A DNA stretch of 64,000 nt from Limnanthes douglasii subsp. nivea (GCA_036936605.1 JAUPFV010000001.1:152801187-152865186); one strand, 5' to 3'. Shown: positions 37,503 to 48,950, counted from the first letter of the stretch. The notes: generated by a model not told the origin, from the sequence alone. A program made the numbers and translations.

Positions 37503-38487
37503 TGGCAATTCTAAAGAACTGCAGGGGTTCTTGTTTTTGAAAGACCGGCTAGTACTTCTTATGGGTCCTTATCAATCTTATTATTAGCATGCTTACAACA
37601 AAAACTGTGACGGTTCTTATTTAAGAGACTGACTACGCTCCATCCATGTGTGTCCTTGTCAATCCTTTTAGCATATTTAGACAAACACGTACGCATACAT
37701 CTTTTTTCAATTGCATCACCCGGCTACCAAACAAGACTAATTCCTTCTTTTTCTCTGAACTTTCTCGAATAAGTTTCACTTTGTTTCTTTATATACCACT
37801 AAATATTTAACCTTTGGTTAGATTCGCTGGTGGTTTGAAGATTTCAGAGTTGATTGTGTTAATTTTCGGCATAAAAATTTGATACTTTTTCTAATCTAGA
37901 ATTTTAATAGTTAGATAAGTAAACTTTATTATTGAAACAAAATATTAGTCTTAATAACTTATCTATTTTTACATTAGGAAAAAATAGGTTGTTGAATTGT
38001 CTTAATTTTTCTTAAATGAGAAAAAGTAAACAGAACATATGTAAAATATGTGTGCAAGTAAACTATAGTATGAAAATAATTAAGTCTTAAGCATTTACAA
38101 GGAAATGTTATAGGCCACGGGCCTATGTTATGTATGTTTAACATGGGCTAATAGAGTTGAAAATATAGGTTGGGCTAGACCCCAACTAAAGTATAGCACG
38201 AAAGAGTTCTCTTTTTAGGTCTAGTTTAGAGTTTGGCTTGGACAATGGTCCAAGAACTAACTTATGGGCAGCAAGTAGTAGCAAGTTCCTGAAATAAAAT
38301 GAAATACATATGATAGTTGTGAGTAATTTGCCAATTTTCAAAATATATATCGCTAATTTCATAATTAGCTCAGATACCAACCGGTAATAAACTCTTAATA
38401 GTAAATGTTTCCATTGTCATGTTTTCGACTTTTGACTTGTTCATTAAATTTTCAATGCACATTATTAATCCAACCATGCTTAAAAGT
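37503..38487. other. Spacer between the hAT element and the foldback
   Basis: No gene is seen. Two diverged copies of a segment of about 40 bp (tccttatcaatctta and tccttgtcaatcctt, at about 37565 and 37650) are present. A short perfect palindrome ataggcc-acg-ggcctat lies at 38110-38126. Confidence 0.5.
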
Positions 38488-38676
38488 CATGATTAGTCAC
38501 CAAAACCGGTCTGGTGTATAAAAAATTCATTTGTCTTACATTTTTATGTAAGCGGCAATTTTTGTTGGTCTTTTTATCTGTCGTTCGTGCTATTTGGAGC
38601 GACGAACGGATGAAAAACAAAACCAACAAAAATAACCACAGATGCAACAAGATTACCGTATTGATGACTAATCATG
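38488..38676. repeat. Foldback element of about 190 bp
   Basis: Outer inverted repeats catgattagtca (38488-38499) and tgactaatcatg (38665-38676) are perfect. An inner pair, atttttgttggt (from 38558) with accaacaaaaat (38622-38633), plus gtcgttcgt with acgaacg, forms a second stem around a short loop. It may be a small MITE or a hairpin transcript locus. No clear target duplication is visible. Confidence 0.65.
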
Positions 38677-38856
38677 GCGTTTAGTCGATTAACCGTATAC
38701 ACACAATTAGACAATATTGAACCGGGCTAAAAGAAACTACAAATTGCTTTCTAGATTATCAGGAAGTTAGCCATATGATCCCACATATTGTCTGTCCAAG
38801 TTAAGATGTGAACTTACTTTGAATAAACCAAACCTGGTTTGCATTTTTGTCAATGC

Positions 38857-40958
38857 TTAGCGAACTTTTGGTTCTTTCTTTGGCTCCATCTCCACACCCA
38901 TCTCAGCCCTGAGATCATTGACGCTCTGCTCTAGCTCATCAATCCGGTTACCCATCTCGTCGAGTGCATCAAAGTCAAAGAAACCAGTACTTTTTCAGAA
39001 CCAAATGGAACTTTCAAATAGTTGATTTCAAGGAACGTTTTGTTAAGTTAAGAAATAAAAATGTTATTTTGATTTTTTTCACTTTCATTCGTACAAAAGA
39101 AGATCATACGTATAGTACTCTTTCATCGAACATATGATCCTTATCTATATCCTTTCAACTTCCCAGTATTCATATTGATCCGAAAAACAAGAGAGATAGG
39201 ACTAAAGTTGGTTTATGGATACTAAAATCGGCAGTAACTGTTTTTCTTTCATTTTAGTGCAACAACAAATGCTTCAGCATGAACACTTTTAATCTAGACT
39301 ACTCTAATTTAACATATGAAATACTTTGTTAATACGAAAAGGATATTCTTAGTAATGATAGACTCCGACAACTTCTGGAACTTTAATTGCTGCAAGGTGG
39401 AAATGAATCATTTAACAAAGTCAGTAAAATCCACTTCAAGAATCTAGAAGGGCAAAGATAATAGTTCATAAGCACAAAACAGAAAACTCACCATCTCTTG
39501 GAGAAGGTTTTGAATCTGCGAGCAGCAATAACAAGATTCAGCATGAGACAGAATAAATAACTTGAACATTTAACTGAGTCACTTAGTCTATGCTAGTAGG
39601 CTTGTAGAAAACAAATATTAAAGTTTTGTGTACCATGCCTAAGGCTCTATTCGAATCTTAAAAACTTTAAGAAAACGAAAATACGTTCTTAATTCGTAGG
39701 TACTACTTGAGGTAACAACTATATAAGAGAAATAATTACACTGAGGAAAAAACTAGAAGCCATAATGGTTAGGCAACTAAGGCATGCCATTTCTTTCTTT
39801 CATGTTCTCCTCATTTGCTTAATCTCACCCAGAGGGCCTATATTGCTTTTATTCAGTCAAAGACTATAATCAAAGGCTAACAAGACTTAAAAAGCAAAAC
39901 TTCATTTTTCGTGGAATCTATCAGAGCCTCCTGAGATGAAATACTGGTTGGAATGAAAGAACTCAAGCTGCAAAATTCTAAGAATCCCAGCGAAATCAGT
40001 ATCAAATGATGCTCTAAGCCAGATAAATTTTGACATGTTTTAAACAACTGGAATCCTATATACGGCCAACAAGGCGACGAATATCCCATTACTACGTATG
40101 AATTTATGACTAACCATCAAATATTTTAAGACTATTTTAATCAAATAACTGGACACAAAGCCTCGACGACATGAAACTTAGTCACCATTCGTGAAATATA
40201 GATGTTTCTTCTCTTACACCACATTTGTGTTCTTTAAATGTTCCGATTTATAAACTATCGAATAATCTATTGGAGTTACAACACAAGTTCCGAGTTCTCA
40301 AATTCTCAACGCCGTTGTTGTAAATTATCCGGATGAAAATGAAAATGCATATAGACCACAAACATAAACGTTCAACAAAGCTTCGAGAAACTTACAATAG
40401 CTGTCATATCAGCAGCGCTCTGCTTAGCATCTTCTAAATCATGTCTGTCTCCGTCCTATAAAAAGGAGATCCAACTGACTTAGATAGACTGACTAAACAG
40501 GAGCACTGATATAGATTTTTATAGAACCAAATCACACTAGATTGACAAATGGATAATAAACTAAGAGCTAGTACTTTCATTTCTGCTAAGAACTTACAGT
40601 GACGCCCAGCATGGGAAAAATCTAGTGTAGCCCACTAAAAACTTCACTATACATAAGACACTAAAGTGTGTTTCATTTTAAGTTCGATTTTACTTGAAAT
40701 ACAGTCAGGCTAGAGCAGAATCATACATAAATCTGAACATGCTTTTAATTCTATAAAACCAAGACACTATAAACAAGCACAGCTATCTTCAGACATAATA
40801 AAATTAGAACTCTAGTATCCAAATTCCGAGCCCGACTATCCAATCAATAAGTATGAGCAGAAATTGAACTCCAAAGACACATCAAAATTATTTTCTGAAA
40901 GGTTAATACAATAAGATGAATGAATATCCACTGAAACCATAGCGGTGATTGTTACCAT
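38857..40958 (-). CDS. HSBP: Heat-shock-factor-binding protein-like gene, possibly missing an exon
   Basis: HSBPs are small coiled-coil proteins (about 70-90 residues in plants) that bind heat-shock transcription factors and dampen the heat response. Exon 1 ends with the start codon at 40956-40958, directly followed by a GT donor. Exon 2 (40396-40455) reads DGDRHDLEDAKQSAADMTAI. Exon 3 (39492-39515) reads IQNLLQEM. All have consensus GT/AG borders and keep phase 0. The last exon (about 38857-38990) reads DEMGNRIDELEQSVNDLRAE followed by MGVEMEPKKEPKVR and a TAA stop, the HSBP C-terminal half. The about 15 residues expected between exon 3 and DEMG (around QxRFQxMSxxIxxK in relatives) are not visible, and the frame before DEMG hits a TGA 11 codons earlier. 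It is either a pseudogene or has an exon I could not find. Confidence 0.68.
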
Positions 40959-41060
40959 TTGATGGAGTTTTCTGTACTGACTGTGGCTGAGGGGAATGGA
41001 CAAAGAGACGGACCATGTATCTGACTTCTAGATAGAGTTACGAATTGTGTGATTAGTACA
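40959..41060 (-). promoter_or_regulatory. Short upstream region of the HSBP-like gene
   Basis: Only about 100 bp separate the start codon at 40958 from the edge of the candidate transposon at 41061. The segment is moderately GC-rich and contains no clear TATA box, so the 5'UTR or promoter probably extends into, or is formed by, the inserted element. This is inferred from position. Confidence 0.35.
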
Positions 41061-41102
41061 GGGGCACGGCTAAACCAAGACCCCATTTCTTTACTGTGAG
41101 AC

Positions 41103-41222
41103 ACCAAAATTTGATTTTGATTTTTATTTTATGTAATTACGAAAATGTCACCAGATATAAAAACCAAAATTTGATTTTGATTTTTATTTTATGTAATTAC
41201 GAAAATGTCACTAGATATAAAA
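41103..41222. repeat. 60-bp tandem duplication (2 copies)
   Basis: Units at 41103-41162 and 41163-41222 start accaaaatttgattttgat and differ at a single visible base (caccag versus cactag). A third partial copy begins at 41223. The unit is a multiple of three, so a chance frame across it shows a repeated peptide. Confidence 0.95.
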
Positions 41223-41574
41223 ACCATAATTTTTGGACATCTCACTCTTCTTTACTTTTCTCTCTAATTTTCATAAAAAACCCAAAAATCCATAAAATCA
41301 TTAACTCAAAAAATAATAAATTCAACTATAAATCCTAGTTTTTAAAACTAAAACACATACATTTTTACTATCTTTCTCTTCTCTCTCAACTACCTATCTC
41401 TCTAATATTCAACAGAAACCCATAAACCCATGAACCTAAAAAAACAAAAAATCATCTCTAAATATATGGCTTGAAGAAAAAATTATATTTTTACATAAAT
41501 TCACACCTTTTCGTGCGCCGTTTCGTACATTCGTGCGTGGATTTGGCCGAAATCACGCATGTTCGTGCGTGTCA

Positions 41575-41670
41575 AATCTTTGCGCTTTTATGCCGAATTT
41601 TGTTAAATTCTTGCGCTTTCATGCCGAATTTTGCCAATTAAAAACACTTTCATGCCGAATTTAGCGTGTG
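41575..41670. repeat. Three short repeats of gcgctttcatgccgaatttt type
   Basis: Units containing ttatgccgaattttgt, tttcatgccgaattttgcc and tttcatgccgaatttagc follow one another within about 95 bp inside the candidate inverted-repeat element. Confidence 0.75.
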
Positions 41671-41809
41671 TATTCTTACAAATTTTAACTACACGTGGAG
41701 ATTGAACGTTCTAAAAGAAATGATGATGAATATTTTTTATACTTAAATTGATTTTATTTTCAATTATTTTAGTTATTTAATACATTAAATATAAATACGA
41801 ACATGTGAT

Positions 41810-41920
41810 CTATATATATTATAAATTATATAAGGAATGTGGAAACAGACATTATAAATTATAAATACATTAAAGACAATAAGATATATATATTATAAAT
41901 TATATAAGGAATGTGGAACA
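41810..41920. repeat. 74-bp spaced direct repeat
   Basis: The block tattataaattatataagg followed by aatgtggaa occurs at about 41817 and again at about 41891. The downstream flanks contain aacagacatt and, inverted, aatgtctgtt, so a small hairpin is also possible. Confidence 0.75.
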
Positions 41921-42512
41921 AATTGTGCGTGGAAATGTCTGTTCCAGATTACCCACACGCAAATCTTAAACCTAGTTTTACGGTGCCAAATCCAGCAAAA
42001 CTCATACCAAATTGAAGCCAACGACCTAATTAAGCGTATACATATAATCAAACAACCAAACAACAACTACAAGTAGAGGAAATTCGATTTTTATATTCGA
42101 AAAATAAACTCTAAATAGCACTACAAATATAGATCCAAGTTTTTAATAAAAATAGCACGATGGTATAGAGAATTCATACTTTAACAAGTCTATGCAGTTG
42201 GATTTTAAATATATAGCATTTTCAAATATTGGATTAGAGAGAGTTAGGGTTTTCGAAGAAAGAAAATTGTAGAATTTGGGAATTTTTGTATTTATATCGA
42301 TGATATTTTTGTAAATAAGAGGGGTCTCGTTATAGTCAAGCCAGGTCTCACTATAACCGGATCTCGTTATAGAAAAAACGGGTCTTGAATTAGCCTAGCC
42401 CTTAGCACAAAACTTATAATATCCACTCATTACTCAGCGAGTGAGATTTGACCAAATTCGTAAACTATTCGTGATGAAAACGTCGATAAAAAGTTTCAAA
42501 TATTATTTGTAT

Positions 42513-43545
42513 TTATTCTTTTTAAGCAAAGGAATAATATTATTAATAATAAAGGTCCAAATCACAGAATACAAAGATAGTGTATTAATCGGACAAAATA
42601 CAAAGATCATGACTTGAGATAGAAGCTTCAAATAAATTATTTTGGAATAGCGCCAAATTTAGGTAAAAATGATTTTCTCTCCCATTAGATGTAGGTTGAA
42701 AATTTTGACAACAACTTTTTTTATCGGTCTTTAATTCTTTCAAATTTTTCAATTTCAGTTAGAATTTCGATCCAAATAGCTATCTCTTCCTCCAAATTTT
42801 GACATTATTTTTAGTTCAGCTTGAATCATCATTTATAACTAATTAATAAAACCATCTTCAAGCTTTAACCTTCTCCCAAAGCCAAAGCATCTTGTTCTTT
42901 AATAATCTCAAATGAATCTCAAGAAGAAAACAAACAAAATCCAGAGAAACCAAGAGTAAATGGAGATTATTCCGGATTAATGTATCACGGGCCAAGACTT
43001 TTAAGGAAAACAATGGCTAACAAATTGTTAGGGGCTTTGTAGTGATCAAAACATTGTTTTTCTTTGCATTTCAGAGTCCATTTTGCAAACCAATCTACGG
43101 CTTGGTTCTGGACTCTGGAAATATGCTTTGTGGTCATGTTTGGATTAATCATTTTTCTGCAAATCTTAAGACAATAGTCGGGATACTAGACAACTTTTCC
43201 ATCAGCTAGAAGGTTGATTAGAAGTAAGCTGCCGGAATCTAAATCTATTTCAGTAAAGTTATTTTGATTACAGATTATCAGGCCTTCCAGCAGAGCCATG
43301 GACTCAGCAAGCAGAAGGGTAAGTTTACCGAAGATGATGTCGGTACCAAGAATTATATCACATTCACCATTTTTGATCAAGATCCCACCACTTGACTCCC
43401 CTTTGTGAAGGCAAGCTCCATCAAGATTCATATTTAATCTGTTGTTTATTGGAGCAATCCACTTTAGGTAAACTGGCTTTTTGTTTCTGATTTCAATAGA
43501 TTTACAACCTAGAGTTCTACCTGCAGCAAGAGACTTAGACCAATG
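42513..43545 (-). mobile_element. 5'-truncated LINE with 13-bp target duplication
   Basis: Only the 3' end of a plant L1-type LINE is present. On the minus strand it begins inside the region before RNase H (WIAPINNRLNMNLDGACL, about 43410-43470) and runs through RNase H to a 3' tail near 42513. Identical 13-bp flanks atattatttgtat lie at 42500-42512 and 43546-43558. 5' truncation with a short target duplication is the normal outcome of target-primed reverse transcription. A remnant A tail is seen as tattcttttt on the plus strand. Confidence 0.88.
42990..43540 (-). pseudogene. LINE RNase H domain
   Basis: The 81-residue open frame (43431-43186) reads MNLDGACLHKGESSGGILIK and later LLAESMALLEGLIICNQNNF. 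It carries the first catalytic Asp (NLDGA), the Glu of AESMALLEGL and the Asp of EIDLDSGS. Beyond a stop, ISRVQNQAVDWFAKWTLKC supplies the C-terminal helix. It belongs to the truncated LINE and is not a separate gene. Confidence 0.8.
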
Positions 43546-43558
43546 ATATTATTTGTAT

Positions 43559-46240
43559 GTATATTAGAGCTTAAAATACTATATAATAACAAACAATGAT
43601 TATTTCTATAAAAATATATAATTACTAATGAAAAAAAGGTTATGAATTTTGTATTGTTTAATAAACTTCACGAGTTGAGTGTCAAGCAGGCTATTCATAT
43701 TTAGAATTTATATGTTCAAACAATTCTAGTTTGCAATATATGAATAAAGTATCTTTATATCATGAACAAAAATTTATCATAACTAACTTTGATGTTCAAT
43801 AAGTTTATCACAAAACACATATATTAAGAACATAATGCATACGTTAGATAATAAAGTTATAAATTTTCTTGCAATAAAATAAAATAAATAGTCTTAGTCA
43901 ATGTCTCGACATTAGTTTGGAAACTCATAATATAAAAATATATTTCGACAATTAAATTTTTTGATGTATTCTCACGATTGGTCAAATATATAGTATACAC
44001 ATCATTGTATAAATATACGTAAATATTTCAAAAATGGACCATTGTACCATGATATAAGACATATGTCGTATGATGTCTATAAAGAACAAAGCATGGTCAG
44101 TTCACATCAATAAAGTCAAACAATTAATAAGATCAATTTTACGTTGTAACTTTGTGGGTTAGGATAATGTTGCATCATTATGTGATTTAGATATACAAAT
44201 TGTATGATAATAGATTTTTAACATAATGAACAACATCTAAATAGAAAGATGACATATAGTTTTGTAAAGTTAAAAAATTAAAATTGATTAAATAAGAACA
44301 TATTTTATTATTTATTTTATTCATTTAAGATTACATAGAGAACAAAATTCCATCTCTTTCTTTTCATCTTCCCATACTAAGAATTTTACTCTAAAAGTAT
44401 TTCGTGAATATATCATTTATGTGGAAATTCTTAGTCTACGGGTTATTTAGATACAATGGGAGTTTATTTATAATTCAATCTTCAGTTTACTTCTGGATTG
44501 TATTGTGTTTACTTTGAGTTCGTGTACGTGTAAGTTCAGTCAAACAATATAATATATATTTTTGTTCTTATATTATCATCGTGTACAAATTAACTATAGC
44601 AATTCAGTTAAGGTGGATCAGTCGAAAATCAATATGTTAAATGGTTACATAAGCATGTGATTCTCATGTTACATACCATTAAAAGTAAATGTTTAATTTA
44701 GACAGTCGTTGACTATGTAATTTACGCGATAACGAATACGCATAGTGTGGCTTGAATTTTTCAATCATTTGTTCGTTATTCTTTAGAACATCAAAATGCT
44801 TTGGTTTATCCGTTAATATAATAGTGTCCTTTAATACATAATTCGAATGTTACGCTTCATTTAAGTGATTATCCAAATCAGGGATTGCAAGGATATCCTA
44901 AACTAGAATTCTCATTTATGTGAATTTAAAGTATCTAAGCTATTGTAGAATGCGATCCGATTAATAAAATTTAATCATTAATAAATAATTAGACTTATGT
45001 ATAATAATATAATAAATTCATGTATTATATTGTGTAAATATCAATTGCATAAATATGTACACACTTAAACTATTAGGCTATATGAGCTTAATAAGACTTA
45101 TGGTCATTGCAGAACACGAGATCATCGGGTAATGATATTATTAAGCTCAATATACTTTAGTAGCAAAGTTATAAGCTATACGTACAACTGATAGTCATCA
45201 AACCTAAAACATTTAAGGTTTTTCATAATGTAATCGTAAAAAATACTTTTTTTCACTCTTATAGGATTTTATTTTTACTTTAAAAAATAAATTTAGTTCT
45301 CTTTCCCATTAAGAGCATGAAGTATTATAAATCATTTAAGAAGTATTTCCCAAAACTATCTAATGGAATATCATAAGAGTCATGGTTTTCACAACCAAAA
45401 TCTTAACACCTCAATCAAAAGATAAATTCCAATTATTCACAAACATGTTTTGATTGTATTAGTTTCTTTAAGATATTAAGTATTTTATATATAAAATGAT
45501 AATTGGTAAATAAATCCATAACTATTTTAGAAATTACAACATGTATTTTAGTTTATTAGAGGGGATACATTTAATTATTTTAAATGTTAATTATCAATAT
45601 AAGAACATCAAGTTTTATACTTTTAATTAGTTTAATTAATTAATATACTAGGTTATATCTTGCATCCATTTTGTTGGATCTCTCACCGTTAGATCTCATA
45701 CGTTATTTGTTAGATCTTCCATATATATATTTTTGGATAGATATATTATTTACTACATAGATCCGTTATGTTATATTTATCACCATAATAACTCAGTTTA
45801 TCTAAAAACAACCTAAAAACTCTCTAAAATACTCATCCCAACCGTGATTTTCTAAATCTCAGGCTAAGTACCCACAAATACTCACTCAAGTATCTCAATA
45901 TCATCTAAAATACAAATTAGCAAACTACCACTAAATATTTTAACCTTTAAAATGAACAAAAATACCCTCATTAGTATAGGTAGGGTATTTTAGGTTGATA
46001 TCCATTTTCCCCATTATGAACCAAAAAAATTCAGTTCCCTACCACTTATCTCTTAAACCTATTTTACCCACAAAACATTAAATCCAAAAATAACTCTAAC
46101 GAACCTCCAACGAACCAATCTCCCACTATTAAAATATGATTCATCTTCGCGGAATAGTGATTTTAATTATGTATTTGGACAAACAGTGGAAACAAAGTAT
46201 AAGTATCCATCGTACGAGTTATACGTTTATGTATTTTTTT
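43559..46240. other. AT-rich spacer, no gene
   Basis: About 2.7 kb of low-GC sequence with only short chance frames. I see no repeat with a partner elsewhere in the window and no transposon end. Confidence 0.5.
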
Positions 46241-46245
46241 TCCAT

Positions 46246-46345
46246 GGTGTTTGGTGTCTATTGCAACTAGGTTATGTATTTCGATGGTGTTTGGTATTTA
46301 TTGCAAGTATATTATGTATTTAGATGGTATTTCAATAGTGCTTGG
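46246..46345. repeat. 40-bp tandem repeat (2.5 units)
   Basis: Units start at 46246, 46286 and 46326 with ggtgtttggt or ggtatttcaa and share ttatgtattt and ttgcaa blocks. It may lie within the decayed 5' LTR of element 4. Confidence 0.8.
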
Positions 46346-46688
46346 CAACTTGGTTCTTAGTGAAACTCATAATGTTCTTAGGTGCTTTCTAGGGTATCGC
46401 TGGTCATTTCGTACTTTCTGGTTCAGTAGATATATGGTTTCATAATACTTTATATGATCTTTAGGTGCATATAATGATTACATTTTATAACTAGGTTGTA
46501 ATGTATTATTTGATATCCTAGTTTAATGTTTTTAGAGTCTACTTTCGGGTTTTTCAACATGCATATGAGATACAAACATAGAATCGCATCTTCTTTATCT
46601 AGCATACAATAAAATCACATATTTTTTATCTATCATACACATGAAATACATGTTATATTTCTGGTTGTGCATTTCATGTTTGGTATAC

Positions 46689-46803
46689 CTAGACTCGCAT
46701 GGTTGGTAGCACTAGACTCACATGGTTGGTAGCACTAGACTCGCATGTTTGATTACACTAGACTTGCATGATTGGTTGCACTAGACTCGTATGGTTAGCA
46801 TGG
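46689..46803. repeat. 23-bp minisatellite (5 units)
   Basis: Unit ctagactcgcatggttggta plus gca starts at 46689, 46712, 46735, 46758 and 46781, exactly 23 bases apart, with one to four differences per unit. Confidence 0.95.
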
Positions 46804-47112
46804 TTACTAAACCCAAGCTCGCATCGTTGTGACTTATATAATCAAACCATGAAAAGTATTTTTTTTTACAGGAAATATGTCTCTTAAACTTTCTTATGAT
46901 AGGGGAAGAAATATTGGGAAGAATAAGTTAAATTGGGTAAATAAGGGAGCTGATTTGGTTTAATAAAATATTGTGTAAAAAAACCTCAACAAATATGTAA
47001 TATTGAGGATGTTTTGTGTATTAGATAATAATAATGATTAAGGTTAGTAAATTAGTGGGATGTGGTATCAATAAGAGAGGGTAAACATGTAATTTATGGA
47101 CCTACCACTTGT

Positions 47113-47123
47113 ACTATATAAAG
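47113..47123 (+). promoter_or_regulatory. Possible TATA box of the element 4 5' LTR
   Basis: ctatataaagc lies 160 bp before the inferred LTR end at 47283, a usual place for the LTR promoter. The LTR start was not located. Confidence 0.45.
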
Positions 47124-47283
47124 CAGCTCGTTTTTTTGGGAAAAGGGTCAATCATTAAGCAATCATTGCACTATTATTCTACTTATCATTTTCTCTCTGT
47201 ATTTATCATGTTTCTCTCTCTAAATACCCTCTTACAAACACCGGTTAGACAGACAACCCCCTAAGAAGTATTTGGAACTATCA

Positions 47284-47304
47284 TTGGCGTTGTCAATGGG
47301 AAAA
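47284..47304 (+). promoter_or_regulatory. Primer binding site of element 4
   Basis: TTGGCGTTGTCAATGGGAAA follows the sequence aactatca, a plausible LTR end in CA. Sites beginning TGGCG with a later TGGG are usual for plant Ty3 elements. Gag starts about 75 bp downstream. Confidence 0.6.
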
Positions 47305-47378
47305 CAATTGGTACCCGGAATCGTTTTTCCAAAACCATTATTTTATTCTAAAACACTTTGAGAGTAATAGATACAAAA

Positions 47379-48569
47379 ATGTTAGGAGAGCTAAACATTG
47401 ACACAAATAATCGTGTGACTGGGAACTCATATGGAGATCTTATGATCAAAGAGCAAATAGTGAAAGAACAAAATAGCAGTGAACATATGTTGAGGAACTA
47501 CTAGAAGAGTATGTTTTAGTAGCTCGACGAAAAGAACTTTTGGAAGATAACGAGTAAAATGATAAAACCTAGGCATTTTTATGAATCAATTGCATTCAGT
47601 AACTATTTTTGTACGATTCGGATAAATCTTCTTCATTGGAAAGGGATAATCATCGTGAAAAAATTTATAGAAAAAATTTATAAAAAAAAATCAAGGTGGC
47701 GGAGATATAGTTATGGGACGTCTTATCGGACTAAAGGTTCGATGATAGAAAGTAATAATCAAAAGAAAAGAGGACTTAGGTCCGAGGAACAAGAGAATGT
47801 TGTGAATGTTGCTAAAAGGGAGCAAGCATCACCCCATGTGCAGGTCCTTTCAGGAAACCATAATTTTGAATATCATGTAAGTAACAGTTCACATATCCAT
47901 CATAGGAAGGTCTTTATACTGCAGTGATTGAATGACCTGAGGGTAGTATATATAAAGTTAGACATAATTGAAGGTCGTCCCCTCCCTCCTTAGAGATTTT
48001 ATCAGGACATCTGTCCAAATGGTTCAGTATTTCAAAATTAAAAAAAATTGATGGAACACAAGATCCTCACAATAACATTGAACAGTGGAAGAATTTTATG
48101 ATTAATTACAATGACGATAATAAATTGTTATGTAGGGCCTTCTCCCAAACATTCAAGAACGCAACTTCAAATTAATATAACCGCCTACCATAGGGTTGTA
48201 TTAAAAAATTCTACATCTTTTATAATATCTTTCACCAGCATTTCATGAGAAGTAAAAAATCCTGCACAAATGGTGATACAATCATTTATTGCAGGCAGAA
48301 AGTGAGAGAGATCCTTAAAGATTATAAAAATTGGTTTATCAGATTTAATACTGACATGGAAAGTTGTGAAGACAAAGTGGCGTTGACAGCTTTCTGAACG
48401 AGACTTCTCCGCGATATAATGAAAGATAACACATCAGAGAGATAACTCGTGATATTTGGGGCATTGTTGGATCAAGTAGAAAAAACAGTTGGTGGAGGAA
48501 AAACAAATATCATAAATGAATTCCACGACACAGTTTGAGTAGTATTAGTTCCACCAAAATCCGATGATG
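47379..48569 (+). pseudogene. Gag 5' part of element 4
   Basis: ATG at 47379 opens MLGELNIDTNNRVTGNS. Further on, KKIDGTQDPHNNIEQWKNFM and then LLCRAFSQTFKN (about 48035-48160) match the Ty3 gag core pattern YDGxxDPxxHxxxF...CRAFxxTLKxxAxxWY. A 122-residue frame (47559-47927) belongs to the poorly conserved middle. Several stops and shifts are present. The reading is cut by element 3 at 48574. Confidence 0.7.
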
Positions 48570-48574
48570 ACACA
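48570..48574. repeat. Target-site duplication of element 3, left
   Basis: ACACA, identical to 58770-58774. Five bases is the duplication length expected of Ty3 integrases. Confidence 0.9.
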
Positions 48575-48934
48575 TGGTGAGGATTATTTCTGATAAAAAG
48601 GTATTCTTGGAAAAAGTTTTATCTTTATAAGGTATTTATTTTTCGAGTGAAGGGTAGAGAGATAGAAGAGGTATGTCTTAGCTATTAATTTTTCTTGAAA
48701 AAACCCATCCCTCTATTAAATAAGGTTGGTTGGGGTATTTATACTTGTTTTATGATCCATGGGCCATTCGGGTCAGACTTTGGACTTGCGTCAATCTTCA
48801 AAGCCCGATACCTAAATGAGTTAGCACAGATTAGCACACAACTGAGTCGTGATTTACTTAGTTGTATTGTTAATTGTAGGTTTACCCATTTGGTTTAGGC
48901 AGTAGTACCCTTCCAAAAATATCTGAACCTATCA
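48575..48934 (-). repeat. 3' LTR of element 3 (360 bp)
   Basis: Plus-strand ends are TGGTGAGGATT and AACCTATCA, so each end has the TG...CA form. It aligns throughout with 58390-58769, but the copies differ by many substitutions and an indel of about 20 bases near the right end. The insertion is therefore not recent. Confidence 0.95.
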
Positions 48935-48950
48935 GTAACCCCTTTAGGTC
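48935..48950 (-). promoter_or_regulatory. Polypurine tract of element 3
   Basis: Read on the minus strand, CCTAAAGGGGTTAC directly precedes the 3' LTR. It is a short purine-rich run in the position that primes plus-strand DNA synthesis. Confidence 0.5.

Larger units (their letters stand above)
41061..42406. mobile_element. Candidate non-autonomous inverted-repeat transposon (about 1.35 kb)
   Basis: The left end reads GGGCACGGCTAAACCAAGACCC (41063-41084). The right end, reversed, reads GGGCTAGGCTAATTCAAGACCC (about 42385-42406). Sixteen or more of these 22 positions match as an inverted repeat. The flanks ttagtac and ttagcac differ at one base and may be a target duplication. The interior has no transposase, several small tandem repeats and C/T-rich stretches. 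The right part repeats tctcgttatag and tcactataac. The superfamily is unclear. Confidence 0.5.

Noticed and set aside
38110..38126. Short perfect palindrome ataggcc-acg-ggcctat as a regulatory hairpin
   Set aside because: It is too short and isolated. No gene or terminator context supports a role.
41096..41338. 80-residue frame with an internal peptide repeat
   Set aside because: The repeat arises because the 60-bp DNA duplication is a multiple of three. Composition is that of AT-rich non-coding DNA.
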